From: Neoarius graeffei
Lineage: Eukaryota; Chordata; Actinopteri; Siluriformes; Ariidae
Length of the DNA: 64,000 nt
Direction: 5' to 3'
Assembly: GCF_027579695.1 (NCBI RefSeq)
Contig: NC_083589.1
Location: 38,295,835-38,359,834 of the forward strand
Both the position numbers and the translations under genes were made by a program. Positions 10,615-21,800 of the stretch are shown piece by piece. Position 1 is the stretch's first letter, and each line of letters starts with the position of its first letter. Below the pieces are notes generated by a model, which worked only from the letters and a program-made list of their open reading frames with translations, was not told the DNA's origin and ran no database searches.

Positions 10615-11450
10615 ATTTCTGTTTGATTGTACCCTTCTTTTCTAAGCGATCTTATTACGTATAGGCACTTATTTGCTTTTGTTAATTTGTTTTTCACATG
10701 AGTTGTGAATCTGGTGTTAGACTGAAAAGTGACACCAAGCAAAACAAGTTCCTTCACCTGAGGTATACCGGCTATCCTATCAAAGCTCTCCACATTGCCC
10801 TTTTTCACAAAAGTCAGCTCCTTACATTTACTAGGATTACAAGTCATGGAATTGGAATTTGACCTTCAAAAAACTGCTTTACTAATTTGCAAGCGCAATC
10901 CTTATCCCTCCACACAGGCACGGTAATAGTGGAATCATCTGCATATTTGTACAAGAAAGTTGTGGAACCATCATTAATTTCGAGGTCATTTAGAAAAATA
11001 TTAAAAAGATAGGGGCCACTAACACTACCCTGGGTGGTACCTTGATTAACCTCTTTCTAAAAAGCATCATGTATAACCCTTTGTTGCCTATTTTTCAAGA
11101 AATTTAGATACAGATTGGTAACATATGAGTTAAATGGAAGTTTTTTCAATTTTTCAGATAATAAATAATGTTTAACAGAGTCAAAAGCCTTGCTGAAGTC
11201 CATAGTGAATAAATGCACAGCTTTACAGTCAGGATGATCTAAATAATAAAGGTCACAATAATAAAGGACAGCGATCCTAAGCACACAAGTCGTTCTACCA
11301 AAGAATGGTTAAAGAAGAACAAAGTTAATGTTTTGGAATGGCCAAGTCAAAGTCCTGACCTTAAGCCAATCGAAATATTGTGGAAGGACCTGAAGCGAGC
11401 AGTTCATGTGAGGAAACCCACCAACATCCCAGAGTTGAAGCTGTTCTGTA

Positions 11451-12652
11451 TAGGGATCGACCGATATGTTTTTTTTTCAGGGCCGATATCGATACCGATT
11501 ATTATGGAATTGGGATGCCGATAACCAATATGTGCAACCGATAAACATAAACATTATAATTCACATGAAATTAAACATAGCACACACTGACACAGACTTT
11601 CATATCCATGAAATGTATGTTTAATTGTAAAATTGAACATGAAATTTTGTGCAGGGAGATGCCAGCAGCATTTGTACAATAAAGTCAAACATTAGTTAGA
11701 ATAAAATGAGAAATAAAATAATAATAAAATAAATATTCACCAATAAAAAAATAAATCACTCCCAACTATATTACAGCTCACCATTTTCAGTGGAAAATAA
11801 ATGAAAATACACTCTGGATTCTTGTACACTAAGAACTAAGTAAGACTTACCAACTTCAAGTAGTTTTTAAATAACAAATCAAGTGTAGGGAGCTGCCTGC
11901 AGCATTTTTTAAAAAGTAAAATCAAACATAAAGTAGGCTATCACTCCCTATTATGTAACAACTTAACAAGTAACCATCTACATTCTAATGCTTTTAATGC
12001 CCAAGCCTAATATTCCCAATTTAGGAGGATTATATTGTAGTGAAGGAAGCATTACATGTAGTTTCAGTGAGATTAGTTGGTTGTAGGCTAATTCAAGTGC
12101 TTCCTTCCATAAGCTAAGTTTGCCTGGCTACACAGATGCAAATGGACAATTTTAACGAGTAGTAGATGAAGAATGTAAACATATAATGATGTTGTGCTTT
12201 TGCAACTTGTGTGTTTGTGACTTACTGCGGCAAAAGCAGCGTGTCCTTACCTTGAAGTGGGATCTGCTTCTGCCCGAGTGCCCATACGGCCGCCTTGAAA
12301 CAGTTCACAGCGTTTAGCTACGCGTGTTGATTGGCTGTATCCCTTGTGCCGCTTCTGCCCGAGTGCCCGTACGGCCGCCTTGAAACAGTTCACAGCGTTT
12401 AGCTACACGTGTCGATTGGCTATATCTCTTGTGCCAAACAAATCAGATGTTGTGGTGGGCAGGACCGTGTTCTTGAACTCAGAGAGGCGAGTGCAGGAAA
12501 GGACGTGCAGTGACAGTTGCGTTAGGAACGAAATGGCTGCAAAAAGGCATGTTATCGGCATATCGGTGGAAATTATGGCCGATACCGATAACCCTAAAAA
12601 TGCAGAATATCGGCCCGATATATCGGCCAGGCCGATTATCGGTCGACCCCTA
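11451..12652. mobile_element. hAT-type MITE, 1.2 kb, with ATCGG-rich ends
   Basis: The inverted ends TAGGGATCGACCGATA and TAGGGGTCGACCGATAATCG have an 8-bp TSD, GTTCTGTA, at 11443-11450 and 12653-12660. The subterminal regions are dense in ATCGG/CCGAT, plausibly transposase-binding sites. Near the right end a short ATG frame begins MAAKRH (12532), like the start of ZBED1-type hAT transposases, but it runs straight into the terminal repeat. The element is therefore an internal-deletion derivative. An 85-bp duplication lies at 12266-12435. Confidence 0.9.
12266..12435. repeat. 85-bp direct tandem duplication
   Basis: Two units, 12266-12350 and 12351-12435, both starting GCTTCTGCCCGAGTGCCC, differ at only a few positions (mostly C/T or A/G). 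It lies inside the hAT MITE, next to the sequence that precedes the short MAAKR frame. It may be a duplicated promoter or binding segment; that role is inference. Confidence 0.9.
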
Positions 12653-12750
12653 GTTCTGTATGGAGGAATGGGCTAAAATTCCTCCAAGCCGGTGTGCAGA
12701 ACTGATCAACAGTTACCAGAAACGTTTAGTTGCAGTTATTGCTGCACAAG

Positions 12751-15700
12751 CCGTACCGTTCGGATCACTACCTTGCTCGTGGTGGTACGGCTTGCGTGCT
12801 CCTGTGACCCCTAGAGCTATATCGGCTGGAGTTCTTGAACTCCTGGTAGGGCCACCCATGCCGAGAAGGTCGAAGGATAGGAGCCAGACAAAAAGTGATT
12901 CGCTGGTCCTCCAGGTTGGGGGTTGGTCAGAGGGCTAATATCCTGCTACTGTAAAACCACTTTATTACTGAAACCAGAAGCAGAGAGAATTCATTCAATC
13001 TCGGATGTTCAGTGGCTACTCGTCCGGACAAAGGAGAGCCTATACGCAGGAGGGACAAAGCCGACAGGACCCCCTCAGGCTGAACAGTCAACTGGTACAC
13101 CTGAGGAAAAACACTAAGATCGGTAACTGGAACGTGCGGACGCTATATCAAAGTGGAAACATTGCGCAGGTAGCAAGAGAGATGGCTAGGAGGAACATAG
13201 ATGTGATGGGCCTAAGTGAAACCCATTGGACTGGCCAAGGAAAAATGCAACTTCAAAGCGGCAAGACCATTATTTACGCTGGAAGAGATGATGACACTCA
13301 TAGGAGAAGAGTAGGGATACTGATGTCCAAGGCAGCAGCAAGAGCCCTGATGGATTGGAACCCAATCAGCGAACGGATCATCAAAGCAAGATTTTATTCA
13401 GCGTACATTAAGATGACGATGGTACACGTATATGCACCAACAGAATATGCGGACGAAGAAGAGAAAGACGAGTTCTACACAAGACTGCAAGACGTGTTAG
13501 ATGGATGTAAAACCCATGACATGCTGGTAATAACTGGTGATATGAACGCTAAAGTTGGTGAAAACAACGAGCATTATGAGAGGGTGATGGGAAGGCACGG
13601 TTTAGGGCAACGGAATGATAATGGAGAAAGGTTATGTGCACTAAGCGATATGAACAGCCTTGTGATAACTGGCACATTATTCCCCCACAAAGAGATTCAT
13701 AAAGCCACCTGGTTATCCCCGAATGGAAAAACGAAAAACCAGATAGACCACATCCTTATCAACAGAAGATTCAGGAATTCAGTGAAAGATACCAGAGTAT
13801 TTAGATCAGCAGACATTGGAAGTGACCATTATCTAGTGTGTATGAAAGTCAAGCTCAGTCTTAGAAACCAGCCGAAAGACAAATGCAACACAAGAAGGAA
13901 GTATGATATGGAGAAACTAAGAGAAAAAAGCATTGGAAAAGCATTCAGCATCACCTTGAAGAACAGATATCAAGTACTGGAGGAAGAGGAGCTAGAACAC
14001 CCAAGCGAAGATGGTATAGAAGGGGAATTCCAAATGATGGAAAAGGCATACACAGAGACAGCCGAAATAGTACTGGGAAAACCACGCAGGAAGAAGAAAC
14101 CATGGATCAGCGAAAAATCTTGGAAACTCATTAGCGAGAGAGAAGATACCCACAAAAAGATCTTGGGGACCCACTCCGAGAGAATAAAGAAGAAACTTAG
14201 AAAGAAATATGCCGACCAAAAGAGGGAAGTAAAGTCAAGCTTAAGATCTGATAAGAGGAAATGGATAGACGATATTGCAAAGGATGCAGAAGCAGCAGCC
14301 AGTAGTCACCAAATGAGAACATTATATGGACTAACAAAGACTTTGTGTAACGAAAAAGTGAGGAAAACCTTTGCCATCCTCGATAAAAATGGAAACACCC
14401 TAAGTGGCAAGGAAGAGATCTTAGCTAGATGGACTGAGCATTTTGAGGAAGTACTCGATTGAGGGGAACCGCCCAACCCAATAACAGTAGAAGAAGAGAA
14501 CGGATTCGATTTCTCTGATGTCATCAGTGAAATAGGAATAGAAGAACCAACAAAGGAAGAAGTACAGTCAGCGATAGGAGCTTTAAAAAAATGGAAAGAC
14601 ACCAGGCATTGACTCAATAACGGCTGAGATGCTGAAAGCAGGCGGAGAATTTTCAATCAACAAAGTCCATCAGTTGCTCCAGAATGTATGGAGACAGGAA
14701 GAGCTCCCATCAAAGTGGAGGCAGGGGATCATCATCAAATTACCGAAGAAAGGAAACCTCAAAGAATGCAAGAACTCTAGAGGGATAACCTTACTGTCCG
14801 TAGTGGGGAAAATACTTGGTAGGATAATTATTGATTGTGTGCGGAATGGTGTGGACAAAAGGTTGAGAGATGAACAAGCAGGATATAGGAGGGGAAGAGG
14901 AATGACAGAGCAAGTATTTGTACTAAGAAACATCCTTGAGCAAGTAAATGAATGCCAAGCGACGATATATGTAGGATTTGTAGATTTCGAGAAAGCGTTC
15001 GACTCGATCCATCGGAATAGTTTGTGGATAGTATTGAGAAGATATGGTATCCCAGAGAAGATCATTAAGATGGTAAGGCTATTTTATGAAGGCTTTAAAT
15101 GCGCTGTAGAAGATCAAGGAGAAAGAGGAGAGTGGTTTGATGTCAAAACAGGTGTTAAGCAAGGATGTAACATGTCGGGTTTCCTATTTCTAATTGTGCT
15201 GGACTGGGTAATGAGAAGAACAGTTGGATGTGGTGAAAATGGTATACGGTGGAAGTTCACGTCGAAATTAGACGATCTCGATTTTGCAGACGACTTAGCA
15301 CTGCTGTCCTCTACTCGACAACAAATGCAGGACAAATTGAACAGGTTAGATCAAGAAGCCAGACGCGTCGGACTCAAGATCAATGCAGAAAAGACCAAAA
15401 TGATGAGAATTAACCCTCATAACCAAGAAAAGATAGCTGTTGCAGGGCATGACATTGAGAATGTGGAACAGTTCAACTACCTAGGAGCAATAGTATGCAA
15501 GGAAGGAGGAGGAATGAAAGATCTAAAGAATAGAGTATCGAAGGCGAGAGGCTCATTTGTAAGATTAAAAAAGATCTGGAAGTCAAGCCACATATCAAGA
15601 AGAACAAAGCTTAAACTTTTTAAGACAATGATCATACCAGTCCTTCTATATGGATGCGAGACATGGAAAATGAATAAAGGGGATAACAAGATCATAGACA

Positions 15701-16077
15701 CGTTCCAGAACAAATGTCTCCGGCAAATACTAAGGATCCGTTGGGAAGATCACGTGAGCACAGATGAGCTACTACAAAGAACAACCATGAAGCCTATGAG
15801 CATAGAGGTGAAACGGCGCAAATGGATGATGATTGGCCACTTTCTAAGACAAGATCGCGGAAATAACAACAACACAGCACTAACATGGGCACCAGAAGGG
15901 AGACGAAAATGAGGGCGCCCTAAAACAACATGGAGGCGCACCGTAGAGAAGGAGACAAAAACAGCAGGATGGAGGTCATGGGATCATGTTCGTAGGAGCG
16001 CTGGCAACAAGAAAGAGTGGAGGAACTCTGTGGAGGCCTTATGTGCCACAGGGCGTGCAGGAGATAGGTAACAGGTA
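12751..16077 (+). mobile_element. RTE-type LINE, full length, 3.3 kb
   Basis: It is flanked by a 13-bp TSD, ATTGCTGCACAAG, at 12738-12750 and 16078-16090. It has a 254-base leader, one long coding region for endonuclease plus reverse transcriptase (13005-16071) and almost no 3' untranslated region, ending in a short GGTAACAGGTA repeat. Small size, one main ORF and a tiny 3' part are typical of the RTE clade. Because the 5' end is present, this was a complete insertion. Three lesions in the ORF disable it. Confidence 0.92.
13005..16071 (+). pseudogene. RTE polyprotein (APE endonuclease + reverse transcriptase), three lesions
   Basis: Starts at ATG 13005. The APE-type endonuclease nicks target DNA and shows GNWNVRT, GLSETHW, VYAPT, TGDMNAKVG, NQIDHILI and GSDHYLV (about residues 40-285). 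The reverse transcriptase shows VDFEKAFDS, GVKQGCNMSGF, LDFADDLALLS (catalytic Asp pair) and FNYLGAIV. The frame is broken by TGA at 14460-14462, by a seven-A run at 14585-14591 that is one base too long (+1 frameshift), and by TGA at 15910-15912. Reading continues sensibly after each lesion to the natural stop at 16069-16071. Both TGAs sit where Arg is expected (CGA to TGA). The lesions are few, so decay is recent. Confidence 0.92.
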
Positions 16078-16314
16078 ATTGCTGCACAAGGGGGCCATAC
16101 CAGATACTGAAAGCAAAGGTTCACATATTTTTGCCACTCACAGATATGGAATATTGGTCTGAGGAAAATGATCCAAGTATAATATTTTTGTCTCATTTGT
16201 TTAACTGGGTTCTCTTTATCTACTTTTAGGACTTGTGTGAAAATCCGATGATGTTTTTGGTCATATTTATGCAGAAATATAGAAAATTCTAAAGGGTTCA
16301 CAAACACCACTGTA

Positions 16315-16539
16315 GAGACAAACAACCATTCACACTCATATCTACAGTCAATTTAGAGCCACCAATTAGCCTAACCTGCATGTCTTTGGACTGTGGGGGA
16401 AACCAGAGCACCCGGAGGAAACCCACACAGATACGGGGAGAACGCGCAAACTCCACACAGAAAGACCCTCGCCGGCCACGAACCCAGAACCTTCTTGCCA
16501 TGAGGCAACAGTGCTAACCACTACACCACTGTGCCACCC
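16315..16539 (-). mobile_element. SINE type A, 3'-truncated
   Basis: The minus-strand head with TAGTGGTTAGCACTG and the middle block up to the AAATTGACTGTAGATATGAG region are present. The tail half is lost at the junction with the Tc1-like end at 16314. Several CpG sites are changed, so it is older than the copies with intact TSDs. Confidence 0.85.
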
Positions 16540-16705
16540 TGTTGTTGTTGTTATTGAAGCATTATCAACATTATGATGCACAATATTAGATTGTTTGACT
16601 GGTCAGGTGATGGGTTTGATCCAAACACACACAAAACAAAAAGGTCTACAGTTCAACTTGTCTCCAATAACAATCCTTTTAAAATTGTGGCCTGAAATAA
16701 TACAA

Positions 16706-16707
<2 letters not shown>

Positions 16708-16762
<55 letters not shown>

Positions 16763-17120
16763 CTCTTCATACACACAGTAATTTCTACTGGAGTTCTTAC
16801 ATTATAGTGCTCTCTATCAAGTCACTTTGACCTCAGACCGAGAGCATTTTTCACAGAATGTTGGCAGTGCTGAGCAAAACTGACTTTTGTAGAGTGGGTA
16901 TATGAGGCTTAATGCCTATTTTATCAAGGTTGGCATTCAAGTTCTTTGGTACAGAGCCCAATGCGCCTATCACTGTAGGGACTATTGGAGTCTCCATATC
17001 CCACATCCTCGTAATGTCTACCGTGAGATCGGCATAGTTGTCAATTTTCTCAATCTCCTTCTTGGAAATATTGTGATCTCCAGGGATGGCTACATCTACC
17101 AAGTAACTACTTCTTCTTCT
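16708..17120 (-). pseudogene. RLE-type LINE C-terminal end with ATA-repeat tail
   Basis: The minus-strand frame (about 17120-16851) reads SSYLVDVAIPGDHNISKKE, then NYADLTVDITRMW, then PTVIGALGSVPKNL and TLQKSVLLSTANIL. This pattern matches my recollection of the C-terminal restriction-like endonuclease part of Dong/R4- or HERO-like LINEs, where VDVAIP is a conserved core. Downstream the element ends in a tail of about 54 bases of ATT/AAT repeat (16708-16762). It is 5'-truncated. The clade is tentative. Confidence 0.6.
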
Positions 17121-17252
17121 TATTATTATTGGGGGGTCCATGCTTTTTTTCCTCCAAAAATTAAAAGTTTGAGAATCCCTGTCCCAGATTTTCAAATTCT
17201 ACAGTAAAATGAGTTAATTGCTTGTTTAATCAAGTGTATATCTATTATGCTG

Positions 17253-17458
17253 CAGGTTCCCAACTCCAGTCCTTGAGTACCCATTCTCCTTCATGTTTAA
17301 TGTTTTCCCTGATTCCAGTCACAACTGACTCAGCTACTCACTTAAATAACAGCCCTTCCTGAGTTGAAGTGGATGTTAGAGTAGGGAAAACAATAAAATG
17401 TGCAAAACGTGCAAGCAGTCAAAACAGTGCATACTCCAGGACCAGGTTTGGGAACCTG
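17253..17458. mobile_element. Small MITE with inverted CAGGTTCCCAA ends
   Basis: The left end CAGGTTCCCAACTCCAGTCC and the right end, reverse complement CAGGTTCCCAAACCTGGTCC, continue to GGAGTA with few mismatches. Length is 206 bp and there is no coding capacity. Such ends are common in fish hAT-type MITEs, but the 8 bases on each side do not match, so the superfamily is not proven. Confidence 0.6.
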
Positions 17459-17682
17459 TGCGGTATGGCATTGTAGATGTTTTTCAGTGTGAGCTATGAT
17501 ATTTTTGACCACTTGGTGGCAGTATAAAAGCACATTTTGGCATTGTAACAGGTCACTGGCTAAACCGTCAAGGAGAGGGAGGAAAACAAGTGATGCGACC
17601 AGTCACCTCTGTTCAGTCGCAAAGCTGTTCAGGAGAGTAGCGTTTTAACGGGAACGGGGTCAGGTCTTTTGTGGAGAACCCC

Positions 17683-18864
17683 ATGGGGATCTCAGACACC
17701 AGTAGTATGGATAGTGGAGGAGAAGACTGTGATCCTGAGGGCAATAGGACGTTTAGACCTTCCCCTACAAGGAGTAGGTCTAAACGGGATAGAGACAATC
17801 CGAGTAGATTTAGTGTTGGGAGTGATGAAGAGTCTCAGCGCCTTAAAACAAGAAGGAGTGAGTTTGTTGTAATTGTGAAATTGAAGAGTAATGCGCCCAA
17901 GACCTTGAACGCCGTGCATTTAGCTGAAAGCTTGTCGAAAGAAATGGGTGGCTTCCAGCATGCAAAATCTCTGGCTAATGGCAGGATCCTAGTGGTTTGT
18001 AATTCTAAAACGCAACAGGAGAAAGCCCTCTCTATCTCATCCCTTAGAAACTGCGATGTGGAGGTATATGTACCGGGGACTGGCACAAGGGCAAAGGGTG
18101 TAATTTATGGAGTGCCTATTGACATTACTGATGAGGAAATTCGGAACAATTCTATGGGAACAAAGATTGTTGAGGTTAGACGATTCCTAATTACTAGAAA
18201 CAATGAGAAAATGCCTAGTCGAACAGTACTGCTGACATTTGACTCGGCGGTTATGCCGAGTCGTGTTGGGATTGGATTTTTGAGTTTTCAGGTGAAGCCA
18301 TATATAAGGCCTCCTCTGCGGTGTTTCCATTGTCAGGGATATGGGCATGTTGCCTCTGTGTGCCGTTCGAAAAGAAAGTGTGGCAAGTGTGGGGGGGACC
18401 ACAAATATGAGGAGTGCGATGCGGCTTTGATGTGCTGCCCAAATTGTGGGGAAAACCACAGTTCCGCGTATAAGGGGTGTCGGATGTATGCGACCGCTGT
18501 GGAAGTTCAGAAAGTCAGAACAATTGATAAGATATCTTATGCGGAGGCTGTAAGAAGAGTTAAAAATGCTGGTCCTGGCCATCTCCCTCAACAGCCGCCA
18601 GCTCCTAGAGCCCAAGTAACTTCCACTCCAAGTGATAACTTTGTTATTAAAAAGATGGATCTTCTGGCATTTATCTCTGACGTAATCTCAGAATTGAAGT
18701 TTTCTCGAGTGGTCAACAAGTCTGATGTGGTTCAATTAGTCTCTAAGGCTGCAATCAAATATTTGCAAGTGAACATTCTCCCTGAATCTCTGTTCCGGTT
18801 TCTTAAAGAAAGGGATGGCCGTCCTATGATGTCCCAAAGTAGCACTATGGGAGGGAATAGGTAG
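17683..18864 (+). CDS. LINE ORF1 protein with three zinc knuckles
   Basis: The likely product is the RNA-binding, Gag-like protein that packages the LINE transcript. I chose ATG 17683 (CCCATGG, good Kozak context; 393 residues); an in-frame GTG lies four codons upstream. The N-terminus is charged and rich in Ser and Arg. Residues about 214-270 hold three cysteine clusters in a row: CFHCQGYGHVASVC (C-x2-C-x4-H-x4-C), CGKCGGDHKYEEC and CPNCGENHSSAYKGC. A Pro/Ala-rich stretch follows near residue 305. It ends at TAG 18862-18864, just before ORF2, so ORF2 is probably translated by stop-reinitiation. Confidence 0.92.
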   Translation: MGISDTSSMDSGGEDCDPEGNRTFRPSPTRSRSKRDRDNPSRFSVGSDEESQRLKTRRSEFVVIVKLKSNAPKTLNAVHLAESLSKEMGGFQHAKSLANGRILVVCNSKTQQEKALSISSLRNCDVEVYVPGTGTRAKGVIYGVPIDITDEEIRNNSMGTKIVEVRRFLITRNNEKMPSRTVLLTFDSAVMPSRVGIGFLSFQVKPYIRPPLRCFHCQGYGHVASVCRSKRKCGKCGGDHKYEECDAALMCCPNCGENHSSAYKGCRMYATAVEVQKVRTIDKISYAEAVRRVKNAGPGHLPQQPPAPRAQVTSTPSDNFVIKKMDLLAFISDVISELKFSRVVNKSDVVQLVSKAAIKYLQVNILPESLFRFLKERDGRPMMSQSSTMGGNR

Positions 18865-18869
18865 CTTTG

Positions 18870-21800
18870 ATGGTTTTTAATCTTCTGCAATGGAACGCTC
18901 GTAGTTTGATTGGAAATGGGCAGGAATTTAAAAGGTTTGTCACTTCTAGTGAAATTAGTTGTCATGTTATTTGTGTCCAGGAGACCTGGCTGAAGCCATC
19001 TTTAGATTTTGTCCTGCCTGGATATGTATCTGTGCGGAAAGATAGGAAGGACAGGGTAGGTGGTGGGTGTGTAACTTTTATTAAAGTCGGCGTTGAATTC
19101 AGGGTTGTTCCAATAGAGTCTTCCCTAGAAGTACTAGTGACTGAAATTTGGAGTACTACTGGTCGTTTTTCACTGATTAATTTTTACAACCCGTGTTTAC
19201 GTTTGCGCACAGTTGAGCTGGCTGATATATTAAGTCAGGTGCGCACCCCAGTTATTTGGACAGGAGATTTCAACGCGCATAATGTTTTATGGGGAAGCGG
19301 CAAGACGGATGGCAATGGGGAGGTAGTGGAAGATGTAATGTTTGATTTTAACTTAGTCTGTCTTAATGATGGACACCCCACTAGAGTGCAGCTTGGGTCG
19401 TCGACCACGTCATGCTTGGATTTGATGCTAGTTTCTGGCGAGTTGGCAGGCAAGAGTGGATGGGAAGTGTTTGATTTCAACTTAGGTAGTGACCATTTTC
19501 CTACGCTGGGAACTTTTGGACTGCAGCTTCCTGCTGAGATGATTAGGACAGATGGGAGGCTCAACTTTTTCAAAGCGGACTGGGAAAAGTTCGAAACTGT
19601 ATGCGATACTCTCCTTCCAAGCATACAAAATGAGTCAATAGACCAGTGGAACTCTGACCTTACAGGCCTAATTTCAGCAGCAGCAGCCTCTGCTATTCCT
19701 AAGAAAGGCATAGGCCTACAGAGGAAAGCGGTCCCCTGGTGGAGCAAAGAATGTGATGAAGCTATTAAGGAAAGAAATTCTGCCTTTAGACTCCTGAGGA
19801 GGTACCCCACCGTTGACAACCTTATACAGTATAAACGCTGCAGGGCTCTGGCTAGGAGAATCATTAAATCTGCTAAGAGGGATAGTTGGAGGGAATACTG
19901 CTCCTCTCTGTCAGGTGATACCCCTATTTCACAACTGTGGTCTACTGTGAGGAGGATGAATGGTATAGGAAAGAAGGTAGATATTCCTGTCCTGGTGGTT
20001 GGGGCTTCGACTGCTATGACTCCTGCAGAGAAGGCCAACCTTTTAGTGGAATCATTCAGGAAGGTTCACAGCTTTGATAATGTAGACCAGGAAAGCCGGG
20101 ACATGATGAACCAGTCTGTGGGTGGGTTTGTGTACTCCCATGAATTAATGTCTGATGATTTTAATGTTTTCTTTTCTTTAGATGAGTTAAAGAGAGCTAT
20201 AGCGGCAGGCAGGAAGACGGCCCCTGGCATGGATAATCTACATTACGAATTACTCAAACATGTTTCTGATGCCCTCCTGGATGAATTACTCAGTCTCATG
20301 AATGACATATGGAGGCAAGGTAGACTACCAAAGTCATGGAAACACGCAGTGGTCATCCCGGTGTTGAAGCCTGGGAAGGATCCCAGCTCCCCTTCTTCGT
20401 ACAGGCCTATCGCCCTTACATCGGTTTTATGCAAGGTTATGGAACGAATGGTGACAGACAGGTTGGTCCATTTTTTAGAATCTAAGGGGGCATTGGCAGA
20501 GTATCAAAGTGGATTTAGAAAGGGGAGGAGTACCATGGACAATGTGATTGCCTTAGACTATGAGATCAAAAGAGCATTTGCTAATAAGGAGTCTCTTATC
20601 AGTGTCTTTCTGGACATAGAGAAGGCGTACGACATGCTGTGGAGGGAGGGCCTTCTTGTGAAGCTTTCTAGATATGGTGTAAGTGGTAGGATGTTTGGGT
20701 GGATTAGAAATTTCCTGGAGGAGCGAACAATTCAGGTGAGGGTAGGGCAAGTCTTGTCAGATGTAGTCTCTATTGACAATGGAACTCCGCAGGGGAGTGT
20801 GATTAGCCCTGTTTTGTTCAATGTAATGATTAACGATATGTTTTTAGATCTAAACCAAGGTACTGGGAAGAGTTTGTATGCGGATGATGGGGCTCTCTGG
20901 GTCAAGGGTAGAAACATTCCCTTCATTACAAATAAGATGCAGGAAGAGCTGAATACTGTGGTTAAGTGGGCTAGGAAATGGGGGTTTAAAATATCTGTGG
21001 CCAAATCTAAATTTGTAGTTTTCAGCCGTAGCAAGAAAAAGTGGAACATTTCTTTGTCCCTTTATGATTCTTCTATAGAGAAAGTGGATAGTTTTAAATA
21101 TTTGGGAGTATGGTTGGATAGTAAATTGACCTGGAACGTTCATGTTTCTAAAGTGATTACAAAAACTAGCAAAGTGTTAAATGTTATGAGGTGTTTGTCT
21201 GGATTTTCATGGGGGGCTGAAAAGGGCACTTTACTAACTATTTATCAGGCTATGATAAGATCTATCTTTGACTATGGGTGCCAGGTATATGGTGCGGCTG
21301 CAATTTCTGTCTTAAAGAGGCTAGATGTCATTCAATTTAAGGCCCTTAGAGTCTGTTGTGGGGCATTTGCCTCCACATCGACCTCTGCTCTTCTGGTTGA
21401 AACAGGTGAGAAGCCTTTGATGGTGAGAAGAGTTCAGCTTTCTCTGCACTATTGGAATAGGCTCAGGGAGAAGTTTGCTATCTGCCCCACAAGCCACATA
21501 CTCATGGATTGTTATGAATTTGCCTCTGACCAGATGAGAAGCCATCCATTCCTTAGACAATGTATGATATGGGCCAAAGATTATAACTTATTGGATATGG
21601 TCCCAGTTAAGAGTTCCTATTGGGGATCAGTACCTGTGTGGCTCCTTCCCTCCTTCCAAATTGATTTTAAGTTGCACAAGGATAAACATGATGAGGAGAT
21701 TGAATTTTCTAAGGACTCTGTTCAGGAGCATATTCAACATAACTGGAATCTGCATTTGCAGATTTATACTGATGGATCTAAAGATCCCGAGTCAGGGAGA

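Larger units (their letters stand above)
9690..11261 (-). pseudogene. Decayed LINE with reverse transcriptase, split by a SINE
   Basis: On the minus strand the reverse transcriptase is read from 11261 leftwards: [15 protein letters not shown] (motif with first catalytic Asp), [14 protein letters not shown], then [13 protein letters not shown] (catalytic YADD), then CNPSKCKELTF and LVLLGVTF. A TAG lies at 11045-11047 and a frameshift near 10855. After the SINE at 10242-10614 the C-terminal part continues to about 9890, followed by an AT-rich 3' part with (AT)n and a tail of ATT repeats near 9695. The element is 5'-truncated against the Tc1-like fragment. It looks CR1-like, but the clade is unresolved. 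Confidence 0.8.
11262..16314 (+). mobile_element. Tc1-like 3' half, split by two insertions
   Basis: Three pieces, 11262-11450, 12661-12750 and 16078-16314, together form the transposase C-terminal region ([18 protein letters not shown], holding the last catalytic Glu, then [11 protein letters not shown]) and the 3' inverted repeat ending at TA 16313-16314. The intervening DNA is a hAT MITE and an RTE LINE, each with its own TSD. The 5' half is missing. It belongs to the family of the fragment at 575-948; eight bases of its terminal repeat are deleted. Confidence 0.9.

Noticed and set aside
12660-12938. Plus-strand frame [10 protein letters not shown]...
   Set aside because: It starts as the Tc1-like C-terminus and then reads into the RTE leader across an insertion junction.
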